Part shown: one piece after another, positions 1-14,700 of the stretch
Position numbering within the stretch: the first letter of the stretch is position 1
Layout of the letters: each line of letters starts with the position of its first letter
From: Nephrocerus scutellatus
Taxonomy: Eukaryota > Arthropoda > Insecta > Diptera > Pipunculidae
Length of the DNA: 64,000 nt
Direction: 5' to 3'
Assembly: GCA_947095585.1 (NCBI GenBank)
Contig: OX352763.1
Location: 104,945,908-105,009,907 of the forward strand
Made by a program: the position numbers and the translations under genes
Notes under the pieces: model-generated
Told to the model about the DNA's origin: nothing
The model's input: only the letters and a program-made list of their open reading frames with translations
The model's database searches: none

Positions 1-374
1 TCTAGATTCTAGACTCTAGAAGGATTTCTTTATCTCGGTTCGTTGGTAGCACAACCTGTAATTTTGTGTTTCGACTATCAGCCTTACCAGTAGCCTATCT
101 TTCAATTTTTAACGATTGCCATTGAGTCCAGTAACCTTTTACTGTAGGATTTGCTGATGCAATTTCGTGCCAGTACGGTCTTGGAGCCATTGAATTATCA
201 CGCTTCTGTTCTTCTCTGAGTTGCTATTTTGTCCAACCATCATTAACCTGTAGCCTTATTTGTGCAACTGCTTCGGAATAGTTCTTGTTTTCTTACCTTT
301 TACAGTGTTTGCATTGGGGTGTACAAGGTCTTATTGATAACCCATCGGTATTATTATGCAGCATTTCTTTTCGG

Positions 375-462
375 TGCTCTGTCCTGAATGGGGATCACAA
401 TGGACCATTACTGGTCTAAGTGTGTCGGTTTCACTGACAGCCACCTTAACCCGACCTAACCC
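375..462 (+). mobile_element. LOA-like LINE, 3' terminal fragment
   Basis: The stretch CACAATGGACCATTACTGG, then GTCGGTTT, then CTGACAGCCACCTTAAC and CCTAAC-type repeats is the same terminal sequence seen after the RNase H end at 50,500 and, as variants, at 31,170 and 39,350. It marks the 3' end of one non-LTR retrotransposon family. The rest of 1-1840 shows no supportable gene. Confidence 0.55.
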
Positions 463-1070
463 CCGTCCTGAATAAGTATGCCTGGAGTCGTGTGATCCAT
501 CTGGCCACATGACCTTTGAGAGCTGTATGGTTGATTCGAAGAGGAAACTCTTGACCATATAGGTACTTATGGAAGTATTTGACGCTATCCACAACAATTC
601 TTTTCGGGTTATACAATATATGTCGATACAAAATTAATGTCTCTCAGTGAGACTCAAAACGAAATTAAAGGTTGAGAGTTATTTTCCTGCTCTAGTTAGA
701 TAGATGTCCTTTTTTCCAACTATTATTCAACTTTTTAATTTTCATTATAGTCGTTGGGGGTGATCGTTTATTTTGTGCATACGTTTAGTAATTTGTTGTT
801 ACGTCTGTTAACATCAATAAAATGTTGCCAAAGAATCATTTGTATATTAATTGGATTGATTGGATGATTAGTATTTGCTTGCAGTACAAATTAACGTAAA
901 ATTGAATTTATTGTTCTTACATATTCCTTTGTTCTTTCGTTTTAGTTTAGTTTGTTGCAAAATATGGTAAATTGTGGATTAATAGTTTTATTCTCGTCCT
1001 GCCCCCTCTCCCTATTTTGAGAATTAATAAAGTTACTTTAATATTTTGATTGCGATAACTTATTTGTCCC

Positions 1071-1103
1071 CACACCACCACCACACCACCACCACACCAC
1101 CAC
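1071..1103. repeat. 11-bp minisatellite, three units
   Basis: CACACCACCAC repeated three times head to tail. A (CA)n microsatellite lies nearby at about 1370-1392. Confidence 0.85.
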
Positions 1104-1840
1104 CATAACTTTAGCCTGACTGAATCAAATTGATTAACTAATTTGTTTTTGTTTTTTCCTTTAATTTATTTTTCAAATTTATTTGTAGGTTACTTAATTC
1201 CTAATCTTTTACCCCCCAAACCATACTCTCCCAATCCAGTAAGTACATAAATTTGATTTAATTTTATTTGTTGTTGTTTATTGTTGCTTTCAATTTTCAT
1301 GTTCATCTTTTTTCCAAATCCGCTTCACGCTTAACCTTTTTGCTATTCGTAATAAGTAATAACTAACTACCACACACACACACACACACACATTTGGAAA
1401 TTAAATTATTTTTTTGTATTTATTAATCTTAATTTATTTGTAATGCTACTTAACTTTTCATTAATCGATGCGGCTAACATCATACAAATGTCCTCCACTG
1501 AAACGGCTGCACGAGTGAATGCGATGAACCCAACATTTCATAACTTTTTCTCGTAAATAGGGAAACTTCATGTTCGATGTTGGTTCTAAGGTCAAGAAAA
1601 CTCGGTGGCTTATTGGCATAGAACGTGAAATTGGTATAGCTTCAAAGAAGAAATAGAAAAATTGACTGGTGCCAGATGTTTTTTATCGCAATGGGCTTTC
1701 GAGGCCAGTTTGGGTTTTATGTCCCGTAGTCCGATCCGTCAAGTAGTCGTTTATGATCCGAGGGAGATGTGTCAAAGGAGTTATTCGAAATTAGTTTTCA
1801 ATATTGCACCATCCTGCTTAATTGGAAGTATTCTTGACTA

Positions 1841-2187
1841 ATGCCTCTTTCGATTAACTAAAACCATACCCATGGGTAAACTACCAAAGTGACTTTTTGT
1901 GGTTTTCGTGGTGAATGCTTTGCAAATAGAACGCCAAACTGAACGCCAATTTGAGAAGAACAACAAACTGAGAAATTAGTCTGCTTGCTCTCTCTTCGCC
2001 ATATTGCTGAGTAAGCGAAACCTTACCCGTCGATTGCCGACAGGTAGCAAAGTTACAGTGTCGGTTCCAAAACCTTGCAAAAAAAAAACGCAAAAACAAA
2101 CCGTACCCCGGTTACAATTTGCAAATAGAACGCCAAACCAAAACCACGAGAGCGAAATTTTAACTCTACCTTGCAAATCGAAAGAGC
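1841..2187 (+). mobile_element. MITE copy 1, TGCCTCTTTCGATT family
   Basis: It begins TGCCTCTTTCGATT and ends with the inverse, AAATCGAAAGAGC. The interior shares a block (CTTACCCGTCGATTGCCGAC) with copies at 49,131 and 51,220. There is no coding capacity; ORFs here are shadows. Confidence 0.7.
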
Positions 2188-2749
2188 TATAAAACAACGA
2201 TACGCTCATCTGACCGTTGCAATGACTTCCCTGAAATGTATCAACTGTTGATGGCCCGCAATACCTCCGAAACCGTACTGCTTTAGTGAGATATCAATCG
2301 AAAGGGTGGATTGCATTTTTGAGTGTCGACTTAATGAAATTTTTCAAAAATAATTTCAACTGTGTCGAGCATGCATAACGGTCGGTAGGACGAATCTAGC
2401 TCCAGGTCGCCATAATTTTTGCCGATAAACACAAGTCGGGAAACTTTCCAGCGAGTGGACAACACTCCTGCTGATAGGCACGAGTTGTACATGTCCAGCA
2501 ACAAGGTTGGGACTTGTTAACATTAAAACTTATGACACAACAGATCTTTCAAGTCGCAACGTCGGCCATATGGCCGTGGTAGTTACACGTCATTAAAACT
2601 TTGCATGGTATTGCATTTTTGTTTTGATGGACCGGATGGCTTTTACAAGTTCTTTGACCTCTTTGACTTGCCCATTTGAACGGGATCTGTCACACGTGTA
2701 GGCTTTTGGGGTCCGAGTTTTTGTGTGACCTCGGTAAGGTAAGGTTGAG

Positions 2750-4020
2750 GTTGCGGTGGCAGCAAACGCTCACATAGACCATTAGCGGTCCTTTGTGTTA
2801 CCACATGGATCTTATACCTTTCACTTTTTCAGAGGAATCCTTTTGAGCTCTTAATAAATCGAAGTATGTCTCGCACTTTGCCGTTTTCGACATCTGAGAG
2901 GTTATTCATTAACCTCTTATCTAGCTTTTTGTGTCTTCTGTAGACTAATGCCGGAAAGGAGCGAAGAAGATGTTCTATTATCACATTTTCCTCTTCATCC
3001 ATGCAGCTTTTGCATTGTATTGGACACCCATCCTTCTCGCGTGTTTTCTAAAAAGGCGGTGTCCTTTCAGTATCCCTACAACCGTTTTTAGATTACGTCT
3101 TTGTAGTGAGATTAGCGTAGTTGAGCGCTTATAATCCAGCTTTCGCCAGATCTGTCTTGAAATATTACAAATGTCGGTGTTTTGCCACCTTGTATTTGTT
3201 ACGGCCTCTGCGTCTTTCGAAGCTCAAGTTTTAGATTCGCGGATTCGCCTCCGCCTGACAGTTTCGCTCCACATCCTACTGGCCCGGGGTCCAAATGATC
3301 CTTATGTCGAACGGATCACCCATCTAGTTACGAGAGAAGTGGCAGCTAAACGCCACCTTTGATCTCAATGAGACCGCTTCCAACGATTTAATGACCGCCT
3401 GACTGTCCACATAAATGATAGTCTCCTTAATAGAAAATACATTATGTTTCGACCAGTTCGTCAGTCGCTATCACCTCAGCCTGGTATACGCTGCAGTGAT
3501 CAGGGAGTCGGACGGATTGAGGTGACCTAACGCCCACCTGTTTTTGTCAAAGTCTACTAGATTTTTCCAGCAGTTAGCTTTTCTTTGATTGCCGTCGAAG
3601 TAAACTCTTAGTCCCATTTGTTTTCTACAGACTTGATATTTGCTTCGTTTCCGTTTCGACGGGTCATCAGGCATCTACTGCACAAATCCGCGATTTCATG
3701 TGTCATACACTGATTGCTTACAATCCAAGGCATTTTTCGCGGCATAAAGGCCTTGTAAACTGAGGTGATGCGGCGTTTTGTAAAATTCACAAACGCCTCA
3801 GTCGTAGATCTTCCGTTTAGCTCTTTACTCAGCTCCTCAGCTTGCAGATGCCACGCTGATTCTTCGGTAAACCGCCTTATCCCACGGATTTACTTATTCA
3901 TGCAAGTTGTCAAGAACCACGAAGGTGATGTACTGGTAATGACACAGTTGTGTTTCCCCAGAGCCTTCCTGTCTTCGACAAGTGAGTGGCGCCAATGTCT
4001 CAGACGGTAGGCTGATATTG
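2750..4020 (-). mobile_element. LOA-like LINE, decayed RNase H and C-terminal part
   Basis: Read on the minus strand, 2830-3010 encodes a zinc-knuckle-like end (CKSCMDEEEN, then HLLRSFPAL and NNLSDVENGKVRDILRFIK). About 3370-3510 encodes pieces of an RNase H domain (YQAEVIA, and the Asp motif IIYVDSQAV in another frame). Frameshifts and stops break it throughout, so it is a dead copy. Closely similar pieces lie at 25,995, 30,343 and 30,960. Confidence 0.65.
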
Positions 4021-4835
4021 GAAATAGCGGAAGGTTGAGATCAATCTGTGAACTGTGTTTGTGTGTCACCGATTGATCTTTGTGGTCAACTCGAATTTAA
4101 AATAAAATAAGTGTGCCTCTGGCGTCAAGCTGTCATGGCAGTCACTTTCTTCTGCCCATTCTGCTGCACTTTGGTGGCATCCCGAATTGTTAAAATCTCT
4201 GCCTAAAAGATGCTAGACAAGTCTTGAAGGCTTTGACAGTTTGATTTTGTCCGTCAATCCACAGATTCACGTTGTATTCACCGTGTCCCATGCAAGGAGG
4301 CATCCTCATTTCATTAAAAGCTTTCTCGCCTCGCTTTGTCACTTGACTTTGACAGTAGTAATTGCTGAACTGACAGATGGCTGAGAATGTTGTCCCATCG
4401 GTGACTTTGACAGTTGTAACTTCTAAACTGACAGATAAGCCCTCACTGAACAGAATGTCTTATATTTTGCGCCCTCAGTTACTGGAACATGGCAATTGAA
4501 TCGTTACGCCACCGTCCCTTCAATTTGTTCTGGTCAGAAACTCGAAGGCAAAATTTAACTCAAAACTCTCAATCTATGAACACAGTATGTGGTTTAGTAA
4601 AAAAGATGTTCTCATTGGACAACAGAGATGTTGCAATCACAATTTTATTTATTTAATTCACTATACATTTACTTACGTTTATTTATTTTCACTCACATAT
4701 TGTTTTGTTAATAATTTAAATAAAATCTCACAGCACATGCTCACATTATATGTACATTTGGGAGGCTTTGTATAATTTTAGATAGTCGTCCACATTTCCG
4801 TAATATTTTTGCGGTTTTCTTCTTCCAGAATCTTA

Positions 4836-5709
4836 ATGCCGTCAACGATAGAGTTAACAACATCAACAGCGACGGCAGCAGCAGCCACTACACATAAATT
4901 CAACAACAATAGCAGCAGCAGCAGCAAATTCACGACTGCATCCACTGGTTCAAGCTCATCCCCATTTTGTGCTTCTGCTAATGCTGCTGCGACTGCATTA
5001 GCGGCGTCCACTCAAAAGGCGACGCAAATTCCTAGTTACCAACAGTGTTACAGTCGCCTGAATTTAAACAGTTCATCAGCAGACTCGGCAAGCAGGAATC
5101 TACTTTCGCATCCACAATTTACCACACAAAAACAAAACAAAGAAGATCTCGTTCAACCAACAAGTAGCACGAATAATTTGCATTATATGCAATTTCATCA
5201 AAATCACCATCATCAACAGCACCAGCAGCAGCAGCAGCAACACCAGCCATCACATTTACCTCAACCGATTGGAACAGCAACATCGTCGTCAGCAGCTGCT
5301 GCTCATCACAAGTCAAGTTTAAACTCCAGTAATAATTACAATAATCATCATACTCCTCATTATCAACAACATGCTACAGTAGCAGGACAATTGCTATCTG
5401 TAAGCAGCGGCGGTTCACCCGGCAGCAGCACAACCAGCAACAGCCCTCAATCGCCGCCGCCGAACTCCCAGCCATATTCACAATATCCACACTACCAACA
5501 ACAACACCAACACCAACATCATCATCATCAACTACAGTCACAATCGCATCAACAGAACACATTCAACAAGGACGATGCGAATATCGTCAGTGAAATGAAT
5601 AAATTATATAAAAAGTCACCGTTTGTTCAGCGGAAATTCAACAATGGCAGCGGAAGTTCGTTCAAGTATGGTGAACATCCCAAGAAGGAATCAATGTTTA
5701 GCAGTTTAG
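4836..5709 (+). CDS. Exon 1 (first visible) of the Ser/Gln-rich gene
   Basis: Residues 1-291. A pyrimidine tract and AG acceptor end at 4828; the donor GTGAGC starts at 5710. The longer open frame starting upstream at 4809 uses a TTG inside the intron and is not the start. The exon encodes Ser, Thr and Ala runs, then a His/Gln tract. Confidence 0.85.
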
Positions 5710-8700
5710 GTGAGCATTTTTTTGTTTCAATTTTTCTTAGATAAGGCCGTCTAGAATATAGATGTACGACTTTTGTTAATAAAGCAACGCGATTTATGGA
5801 AGCCGTCCATAAAACACTATATTTATTTATAAGATCTTTCCAAATAATTGGGAATGATTTGAAGGAAGCTGCAACGCAGACGTTGTTGTCACCTTTTGCC
5901 CCGCGAGTCGTTAAAGGATTTAAAAACAAATGCAAATCAACCCCAACTCATTCAAAATTGTACGCAATACTGTAGTTTATTAGGAATCGTTTAGTAAGAG
6001 TATTAATCCAAATAATATGTGTTTTACAATTGCACTTGATGAGTGCTGGCGAACGATTGAGTACTACATCGGACATTTCATATTCTTAGAATGCATATTA
6101 ATATAAAAAAATAACCGAGCATTTATGCACATCAGGAGTGACATCGACATGTACTCTAAGAATTACATCACTCTCTTCAACACCCCTTCTCGATGCATTA
6201 TTCCGAGCAACTTAACAATCTGTTCTAACTGGTGCTTTGGAAATGCCTTCGTTAAGATGTCAGCCTCCTGTTCTGAGCTGCCAACAAATTTTAGAACAAT
6301 ATCCCAGTCTTCCAATTTTTGTCTTATAAAATGATGTTTAACATCAGTATGCTTAATTCGTTTATTTTCCATCTTAATACAAATCTGGTTGTCTTCGAAC
6401 ATAATAACTATGCAAAACCGAACAAAATTCAGACGTGTCAGGAATGATTGCAATGCAATGCAACTTGAAACTGTGAGCTCTGTAGACAACGCCAATCTGC
6501 TTGCTTCACGATACCAGATAGCGCTGGACCCGATGGTATTCCCCACAATTATTTTGAAGAGGTGTTCTTCGACGCTGCCTTTACCTCTGCGCAATCTTTC
6601 CATTATTCTCATTCTTCTGGAGTCTTCCCAGGGAGTTGGATTAAAAAGCCTTTATCCAGCGTATTCCTAAAAAAGGCGAATATAATGCTAGGATTTATAA
6701 AGCAAAATTCTAAAGATTTTGTTGATCCACATACATTAAAGTCATTATACGTCTCGTGGGCTCGGTCTTAGAGTACTGCTGTGTAGTTTGGTGCTTTCAA
6801 CAGAATTGAAAGGATTCAAAAAAAGTTTATTCGTTTTTCCATTCGTAAATGTGCGCGTGTTATGCGTGAAAAGTGGGTTATTCTTTGAATAGGCGCGTCG
6901 ACTTCTTTGATGTCCTTTCCAACCACCTTTCACATGACCTAGAGTACTGTCATGGGCCATTTCTGATATCCCGCATGTGACACGTGTAAAAAATGAATAC
7001 TTGAATACAGATAACTAGGCGATTATTACCATATTACATGGCGTGTGTCGATCTATACATAAAAAACAAAGTATTTTTTACACTTACTTGTTTTTTGTAT
7101 TAATTTGTAGTGGTATCATTTATAGCCGATAGTGGTGTGGATGCCAGTTCTGATACGATCAAAAACATAATTTACCAGGGTATGAGACAGTTTGTCCCTT
7201 CCAGGACATATATACCGAAGCTGGAAGCTGGAAGAGGCTACTAGGAACCGGGTTCATCCCGGTTTCGGTTATATAAAAAACCCCAGTGTGAAAATCGAAT
7301 CAAATTTAGAGTCAGAGTCAGGAATAATTGCAATGCCAACCTTAGACGGGTCAAATACGACTATGACCAGAAACTAAGACGAAAAATACTTCAATGTCTC
7401 AAAGGAAAACAAAAATTAAAAATACTGTCTTATCGTTAATTCCAGCGTTCATTTACAACTATATTCCAACCGTCAACTTTATAGACATAGCTCCATGCTA
7501 CCAGATGTTTTGTTGTCCTCGCCTATACTTTTAAGAGTCGAATCATCTAATCTTGCACTTGTACTAGCACTCGCTAGAGTTTTAAATGATTTTAACACTT
7601 TCCTCTCCTCCTCTCTCCTCTCCTCTCCTCTTCGCTACTTTTAATGCAATTCATTCTTTCCCGACGACGGCACTGTTTACTTTTCATATGATTTTACGCT
7701 CAACTTTTTCCCAAGTGGAACTTAAACAACAACGTATGTTAAGCACGTTGCACTCTGACCTTGACAGCATAACAAGGTGGGGACAACAGAATAGTGTCGA
7801 CAACAAAACAGAGCCCTGGAAAACGTTGGCACTGAATTTATTGACTGTTTGAGAGATAGTTAGTAATCCAATGAAACAGATTTAATCGAATCAATTATTG
7901 ATAAATAACTGGCTTGGCTGTTTGTTGGGATATGCCATAAAATGAATCCTTACTGCAGATCATTAAGATTTTTATGTGGTTCGAGATATTTCATGAACTA
8001 AAGATTGATCAGCGTTTCTATGGCCTTGGAAAAGTCATCTTAATCTTATCTATCGCGCTTATTTGTTTTAGAAGATTAATAAAAACCTTTTTTTGAGATA
8101 GTTTGAGAAAAAATTGCTGGGGTCTAACCCGTTCCAATATATGAAGGGTCCGTCTACGTATGCAAAGTTTAAGGCGGCTACTATATCAGATACGGCAATA
8201 AATTGAAGGTCCCTTCGCGCTAAATATCATTATTATTATTAAAAGTAATTTGCAGTTAAAATATTTATGTATATTTTTTTTATCGTCCACAGGTCAATCA
8301 ATTATTCGCAACTTGACGACATCGCCATTTAGCCAAAAGAAAAATACATCAATATCACAGTCGTCAAATCAGGTTAATCCATTGTGGCGAATGCCAACAA
8401 CTCCTCCTCAGGAATCGTTTTCAAATGTTGCCTTTGACAATCTCGATGTGACGAGTAGTAGCAGTTACGGTGCTGGCGGCGGTGGTGACGTCGGTGTAAT
8501 ACAGCAATCGCCTTTAACCGGAAGAAAAAGGTTTCAAACAGCATCAGGAACAACAACAACATCATCATCAGGAACAATGCAGCAACAAGCGTCACTGATA
8601 CCCGTCAATAAGAATAGTGATGCGACGACAATGGCGACGGCGACAATTCGCGTTCAAGGCAATCAGAGTCCAATCGGTAGGTGTCAAGTAGGAGGTATTA

Positions 8701-11700
8701 TCAAAACATGTTACATAATAAAAATACCTTTTTTATTTAAAACGTTTAGTGCTCTCATCTGAAACAAATTGCAAACTCGCGTTGAGTTTTTTTTTTTGTG
8801 ATTTGTCAATGTTCATCCAGTTCTGAGCTTTTTAAAGTTTCAAGTCTCTACCTTAATAGGAAAATCAATTAAAAATTTCCACCCGAACGGACAAAAATTA
8901 TTCAACTAAGGGCGTCGTGGCTCAGTGGATAGTGCATGGACTTCTCAGTAGGTTCGTGGTTCGAATCGCAGTAACACCAAAAGTATTTTTCACGGTCCCA
9001 CCCTCGCAAATGTTTGACAAACGTCCGAGAGTTTGGATACGGCATTAAATTTTAGGTCCCCTCCATTTGTGTGCCAAAATATACATGCACAACACAAATG
9101 GACGCGAGAAGCTAGGCTTTTGACCGCAATGATCTGTCGCGCCGAATATTATTATTATTATTCATGAATATTTTTACTGTATCTTTCAAAGAAGTACCCA
9201 CCGGATACAACACAATTGTGCCAGCTCTTTTTCCAGTTTTCTAAACGAAATTTTTGAAATGGCTTTTAACTTTTTCAACGATTCTGCCATTATCTCTTCA
9301 GTGTTGTCCTTTTGTGGTAATTTTTATTATTCCTGGAACAAGGATTGCATGTGAAATTCTGTAATTTTTCTTCTATAAGCTTCTCATTTATAGGTTTTTC
9401 TTCTTTCTCTCTGGAGTTAACCTAATTTATTTTTACTTTGACTTTATTACTAATCGCACAATGTTTTAATGCTTCAACCATCAGGGAATTCGGTGGAATC
9501 GAATCTGAGGCGACATTACAGACATTACTGGTCTAAAATTCACAAGAATGTGAAAAGTGATGTATGTGCATTATCGTGGGACATTTGCCATGAGTATGCT
9601 TAGAATTATAAGATAAAAGTACTCTTTATTGACCGTACGACCTGATGACAATAAATCATGGTACATAGGTAGGTAGAGTGGTGATCGGCGCTGACTTAGC
9701 GTGGCCTAAAGTACACAGTTTTTTTAACCTTAGACCTCGGGAGACACTATGTCGTGATAGGTATCTTGAAATGGTTATAACCAACCTGCAGCATTTAGGT
9801 ATGAGATCAGATGGGTGATCCGTCACTCCGACAGCTCCCTCAGGTCGGCAAAGAAAGATTTTCCCAATTTGTGGAGTCTGGAGCCCTTCAGGACTGAACA
9901 TTTGCAGATATAATGAATGAGCGTTTCTTTCTCATTAACATCCCCACAACTTCTGCAAAAAGTATTATGCGGGACTCCCAGTTTGGCTGCGAGGCTGCCC
10001 ACTGGCCAATGCCCAGTGATTATAGCAATGACTTTGGCAATATATTTTCGTGATCTGGAGATCAGCTCGGTATATTTATTTTTGTTGTAGGAAGGCCACA
10101 TCGCCCTCGATGTAGTGCAGTTGGTTAAGTCATTGCACCGGAACTGATCCTTACTGGTATTGAAGGTAAGAACACGTTCTCTGGCGGAGCTCAATGGACA
10201 GCAGACCTCCTTCATATAGTCGGTGTGTAATGTTACGTCCTTCTTCGCTAGTACGTCCGCCTAGGTCTATTCTTTGGCTTACTGAAGCCAATTTAGCTTG
10301 ACACTGCTTGACAAGTTTTGAGTTATTGCTAGTCGCAATAATGGCGTTAATTGGCAGTCTACGAGAACGACAACCCTACCAGTTATTGCGCTATTGTTAG
10401 CAAGTGCCCTGCGAGCCGCCATAATCACTGGGATCTGCGCCTGGAAGATGCTAGCAGTGTCAGGCAGCTTGTAGGACTTTGAAAGATCAAGTTTTTCTGA
10501 GAAGAATTCAGTGCCGATTCTATTTCTCTTCTTGGATCCGTCGGTGAATAGAGTAACGTCAAAAAGTCCCAGTACTCCTCCGTTCTTCCACCTTTCTCTA
10601 GTCGGAAACTCAACGGCAAAGCTGGGACTGAATTAAAATTTAGGAGTGCAGTAGTCATTGGAGGATGGTATCATATCCTTTGGTACCGACTGCAGTATAT
10701 TGCACTCCATAAGAGAAAATAGGTCGTACCATTGCTGTGTACAGTCATATAGCTTACCGAAGGTTATGGTACCAGAATATAAAGCAATGCATGATTTATA
10801 AGCCATAAATTCTATTTTGGACTTCCAGCTGAGTTTCCTATCTAGGATTACACCGAGATATTTAGCGTCTTTGGTAAGTGTGAGTGTCTAACCATTGAGC
10901 TTGGGGAGGGCAAAATTGGGTATTTTGTCTTAGTGGTGAACAGTACCATTTTGCTAGAGTTAACTCCTAGACAACAGCTCGTTGCCCAAGAGCTAACCCT
11001 GCTTAGAGCCCTTTTCATGACTTCACTAATCACAGAAGGGTACAGTCCTGATACAAGTATCACCATGTCGCATACGCAACTGTCCAGCTCAAGTATGCTG
11101 AGGACCTGGTTTGTGACCATCAGCCACAATAAGGGCGATATTACCCCTCCCTGGGGAGTGCCTCTGTTGACTGATTTGGTGATGTTACTCCTGCCCAGAT
11201 TAACATTGATTACCCTGCTAAATAGCATGGAGATAATCCATTGTATTAGGAGTTTCTCTACACCCAACTGAGTGAGAGCTTCCTGTCCTGATAGTCTAAA
11301 ATGTCAGTCCATTGTTTTCATCAGAAACGATAATAGACTAAGAGGTCTAGAATGTTTGGCAGATTCGTGGTCCCTTCTTCGTGCTTTGAAAATAAATACT
11401 ACTCGTACTCCTCTTCAACTGCAGGGAACATAGTTAAGTCATAAGCAACTTCTATAGCTATTCACTAGCCAATAAGTTGACACATCTATGAACTTCTGAA
11501 GCATAATTAGTTGTTTACCTTATTGCCGTGACGCAAGTCATTCAGGGAGTTCTCCCTTGGTAATAAGTTTATGTTTAAAAAAAAGGCCAGGCGATTTTTA
11601 AGCAGAGAAACTGCGAATGGCTCAGGAAACCTTTTCATTGGTTATGATATTGAGTACGTCGCATGGTAGACCTTCCTGATCTTCAGGAGTGCATAACTGG

Positions 11701-14700
11701 TTAGCTGTGCACAAGTCAGTACATGCAGGGAAGTGGGTATTTATTAGAATTTTCAGATATTTGGTCGTTGATTCTGTCCAACTAACATATGATCTTATGA
11801 TAAACACCTGTCAGAGGGTTTTCTTGGGACAGAATCTTGCAAATCCTGGCCGAGTCTTTGATGGTCTCGATGGACTGACAGAACTTCATCCAGAAACTGC
11901 GTTTAGTTTTCCTGATGGCTTTTTTTTAAAACTTTAAGGCAATCCTTGTGGGGTCTCCAGTAATTGTTAGTATAACACTTATTGAACATGGATCCAGACA
12001 GTCTTCAGAAAACTCAGAAAGATAAAAGTGGGAGTCCTACCAGTGTTACAACAGTGTTACTCACGGTACACTATGCCATTGGATTTAATTTGACGATTGG
12101 TTTTCGGTTTTGGATGTTTCCATTTGATCGTTTTGTGCCCGCACATCAGTTTTTTATCATCACAATATTTTGCACTACAAACGGAGATTGCTCCTGGCAT
12201 TCCGCTCGTATATTTTCTATAGCACATCTGGACAGTCGTTGACTTCCTTCAGCAACAATATATGAGAACAAGTGTTGCTGCCACACCTCTCATGTTTTCA
12301 TCGGAGAAAATGTTTGGCATGACCCATAACATATAAGGCAATTCTGATCCCTTCCTTTCCGATTGTTTTTTATCGACTGTCTCTTATATAAATTTCCCCA
12401 TTTTTTTCAAAGATGTCATTGGTTTTAGATGTGCGGGATGAATTTGTCCGTCCAGGGTACTTGTCTTTACCCATACTCAATGTTTTGCGTTTTAGTTTCA
12501 ATTGAACTAATAAGACAGCAACATTCAAAACTACTGCGTAGTGATCATACCACTTAGACGTCATTATTGATTAGAATTAAAAAGTTAATGTCCTTCCTTC
12601 CTTCTTTGTTATATGTTTTAGTTCTGCAACGATTCTATCATCAGCAGAATCAGTATCGTGAGAAGGAAATGGAACGACAACAACAACAGCAGCAACAATA
12701 CCACCATCTGCCGTCACAACAACAACCGCATTCGGTCGAAACGACAAATCCATTTCTTAGCGGTTACATTTCCAGTCATCAAACATCGCATATTCCCATT
12801 TCTGTCGCATCGGCGGTGCCATCGTCTTCGTCGATTCATCAATCGCATCAATCCCATTCAACAACTTCTAGTCAATCATCGTCGCAATCATCATCGTCGC
12901 AAATTGCCGGAACTGCATCGTCACCGCCTCAACAACAACAACAACAGTATCAACAACTTCCACCACTTGGACGAAATTATCATCATCCACATCAGCAGCA
13001 GCAGCAACAAAAATATTTACCAATAAGTAGTTTAAGGAACACAAACACAGCACGTTCTCCGCCAACGTCACCAACGTCGCCAGCGGATTATTCCCCATCA
13101 GCAGCAGCGCTCCCAGGATTCCCATCACCATCCGTAGATGCGGCCACTGCTAGTCACGTAAGATCCACAGACACGTCGTCAGTGAGCAAACAGCAGGGTG
13201 GTCAACTATTTGGTAGGCGACAACCCATCGAGGGAAATGGTGCCACTGGCCCTTCAAACGAAAATAATTTTAAAGAAGAGCACGGTAAGTAGATTAGTTC
13301 TGTTTTGTTTTTTATTTTATTTTATTTTATTTTTATTGCTTAAGTTATCCTCATTAATACAGCCGCGTAATGCATGATGCTTCCCGCCCATTTCAAAACT
13401 TTTCCTTTCTTTTTCATTTTTCAACAAAACGACATACGTTCATTGTTTTATTATTGTCTCTCATCATATTCTTTTCTTTCTTTTTCTTCTTGTTTCTCTA
13501 TGATTTCACTAAACATTGCTTACATTGTTGTTGCTGTCGAACTGCACTTAAAACAAAAAATTTGCACAATTTAAAATTAAATTAAAAAAAACACAATGCG
13601 CTTAAATCTTTGTTTGGTTTTAACTAAATCACCTTTGGCAAATTTTCCAACAAAAACAATAAACAAAAAAAACGCACTTCACTCTTCACCCACTATGCTT
13701 GCTTCAACTATTACTGCACCATCATCATCACAAAACACATCTTTACTTTACTTATCACCATCTGCTTTTGTGTTGATTGTGGGCTGCTTGTCTCACCTGC
13801 AAACACATTCACACATTCTTCCGTAACAAAAAAAAAAAAAAAAAAAAAAAAACACGGCAATCGGCCGGCCTATTGTCGACGGAAAAAAAATCAGGATGGT
13901 TTAATTCCCTTGCAGGTATTATGAAGCGGAAATTCTCCTCGTATGTGAAACTGCAATTGAACACAACGGAAGTTGACTTAGACCGCAATACCAATAGCAA
14001 TAGCCACAACAGCAACAAGCAACAACACTCACCCAATTCGGCAAACACTTGTGGGAATGCTCTATTCTATAGAACGAAGACAACGACAACGACAGGGAAT
14101 GGCAGTGGAACTTTTAGTAATAAACAACAGCAGATTTCTCCAGCAGACGAACAAAAATCGTCGACAATATCTGAGCAAATTGATAAGCGAAATCATCACC
14201 ATCAACATCACGGCGGCTATGTTCAAGCACCAAATCCGCATGTCTTGACTGGAATCGATCGGAGACATCGGAGTCCTGATCCACCACCTCGTTACAATCG
14301 TGGACAATCGCCATTGCTCTTAAGGAAAAATTTGCTCGAGTTGAGTGGTCAACCACAGGGCTCACCGCTATTAAATCGACGGTAAGTTAAAGAATATAAA
14401 TTCATTTTGTTATTGTTATTATTTATGCAAAAGGTTGAGGGTTTAATGTTAAAGTCAAATAGTATAACAGAACGAGAAAGAATTGAAGGGTCAGGGTGGA
14501 TCATAGCAACATACATGGGCTGACAACGAATCTTTAAATTTTGTCAATAGACCAACAATTCTGGCACTGAGTGCCAGTTAAATGAGAATTCCAATAATTC
14601 GGAATTAAATTTGCCTGGATATAGCAGTGCCTCTCAAATTAAGTCCGCAGTAATTTTGCTTTTCAAATTCATAGAAAACTCGCTAAAAGCAGCATTCAAG

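Noticed and set aside
4809..5744. 311-codon frame taken as a complete gene
   Set aside because: It begins with an intronic TTG and reads past a good donor site; the spliced model is phase-consistent with four further exons.
8910..8985. tRNA gene
   Set aside because: The A- and B-box-like sequence is there, but no acceptor stem forms and repeated copies with a common body and (ATT)n tail show a SINE.
12658..13026. 122-codon Asn/His/Arg-rich frame
   Set aside because: It is a +1 shadow of the Gln/Ser repeats of exon 3.
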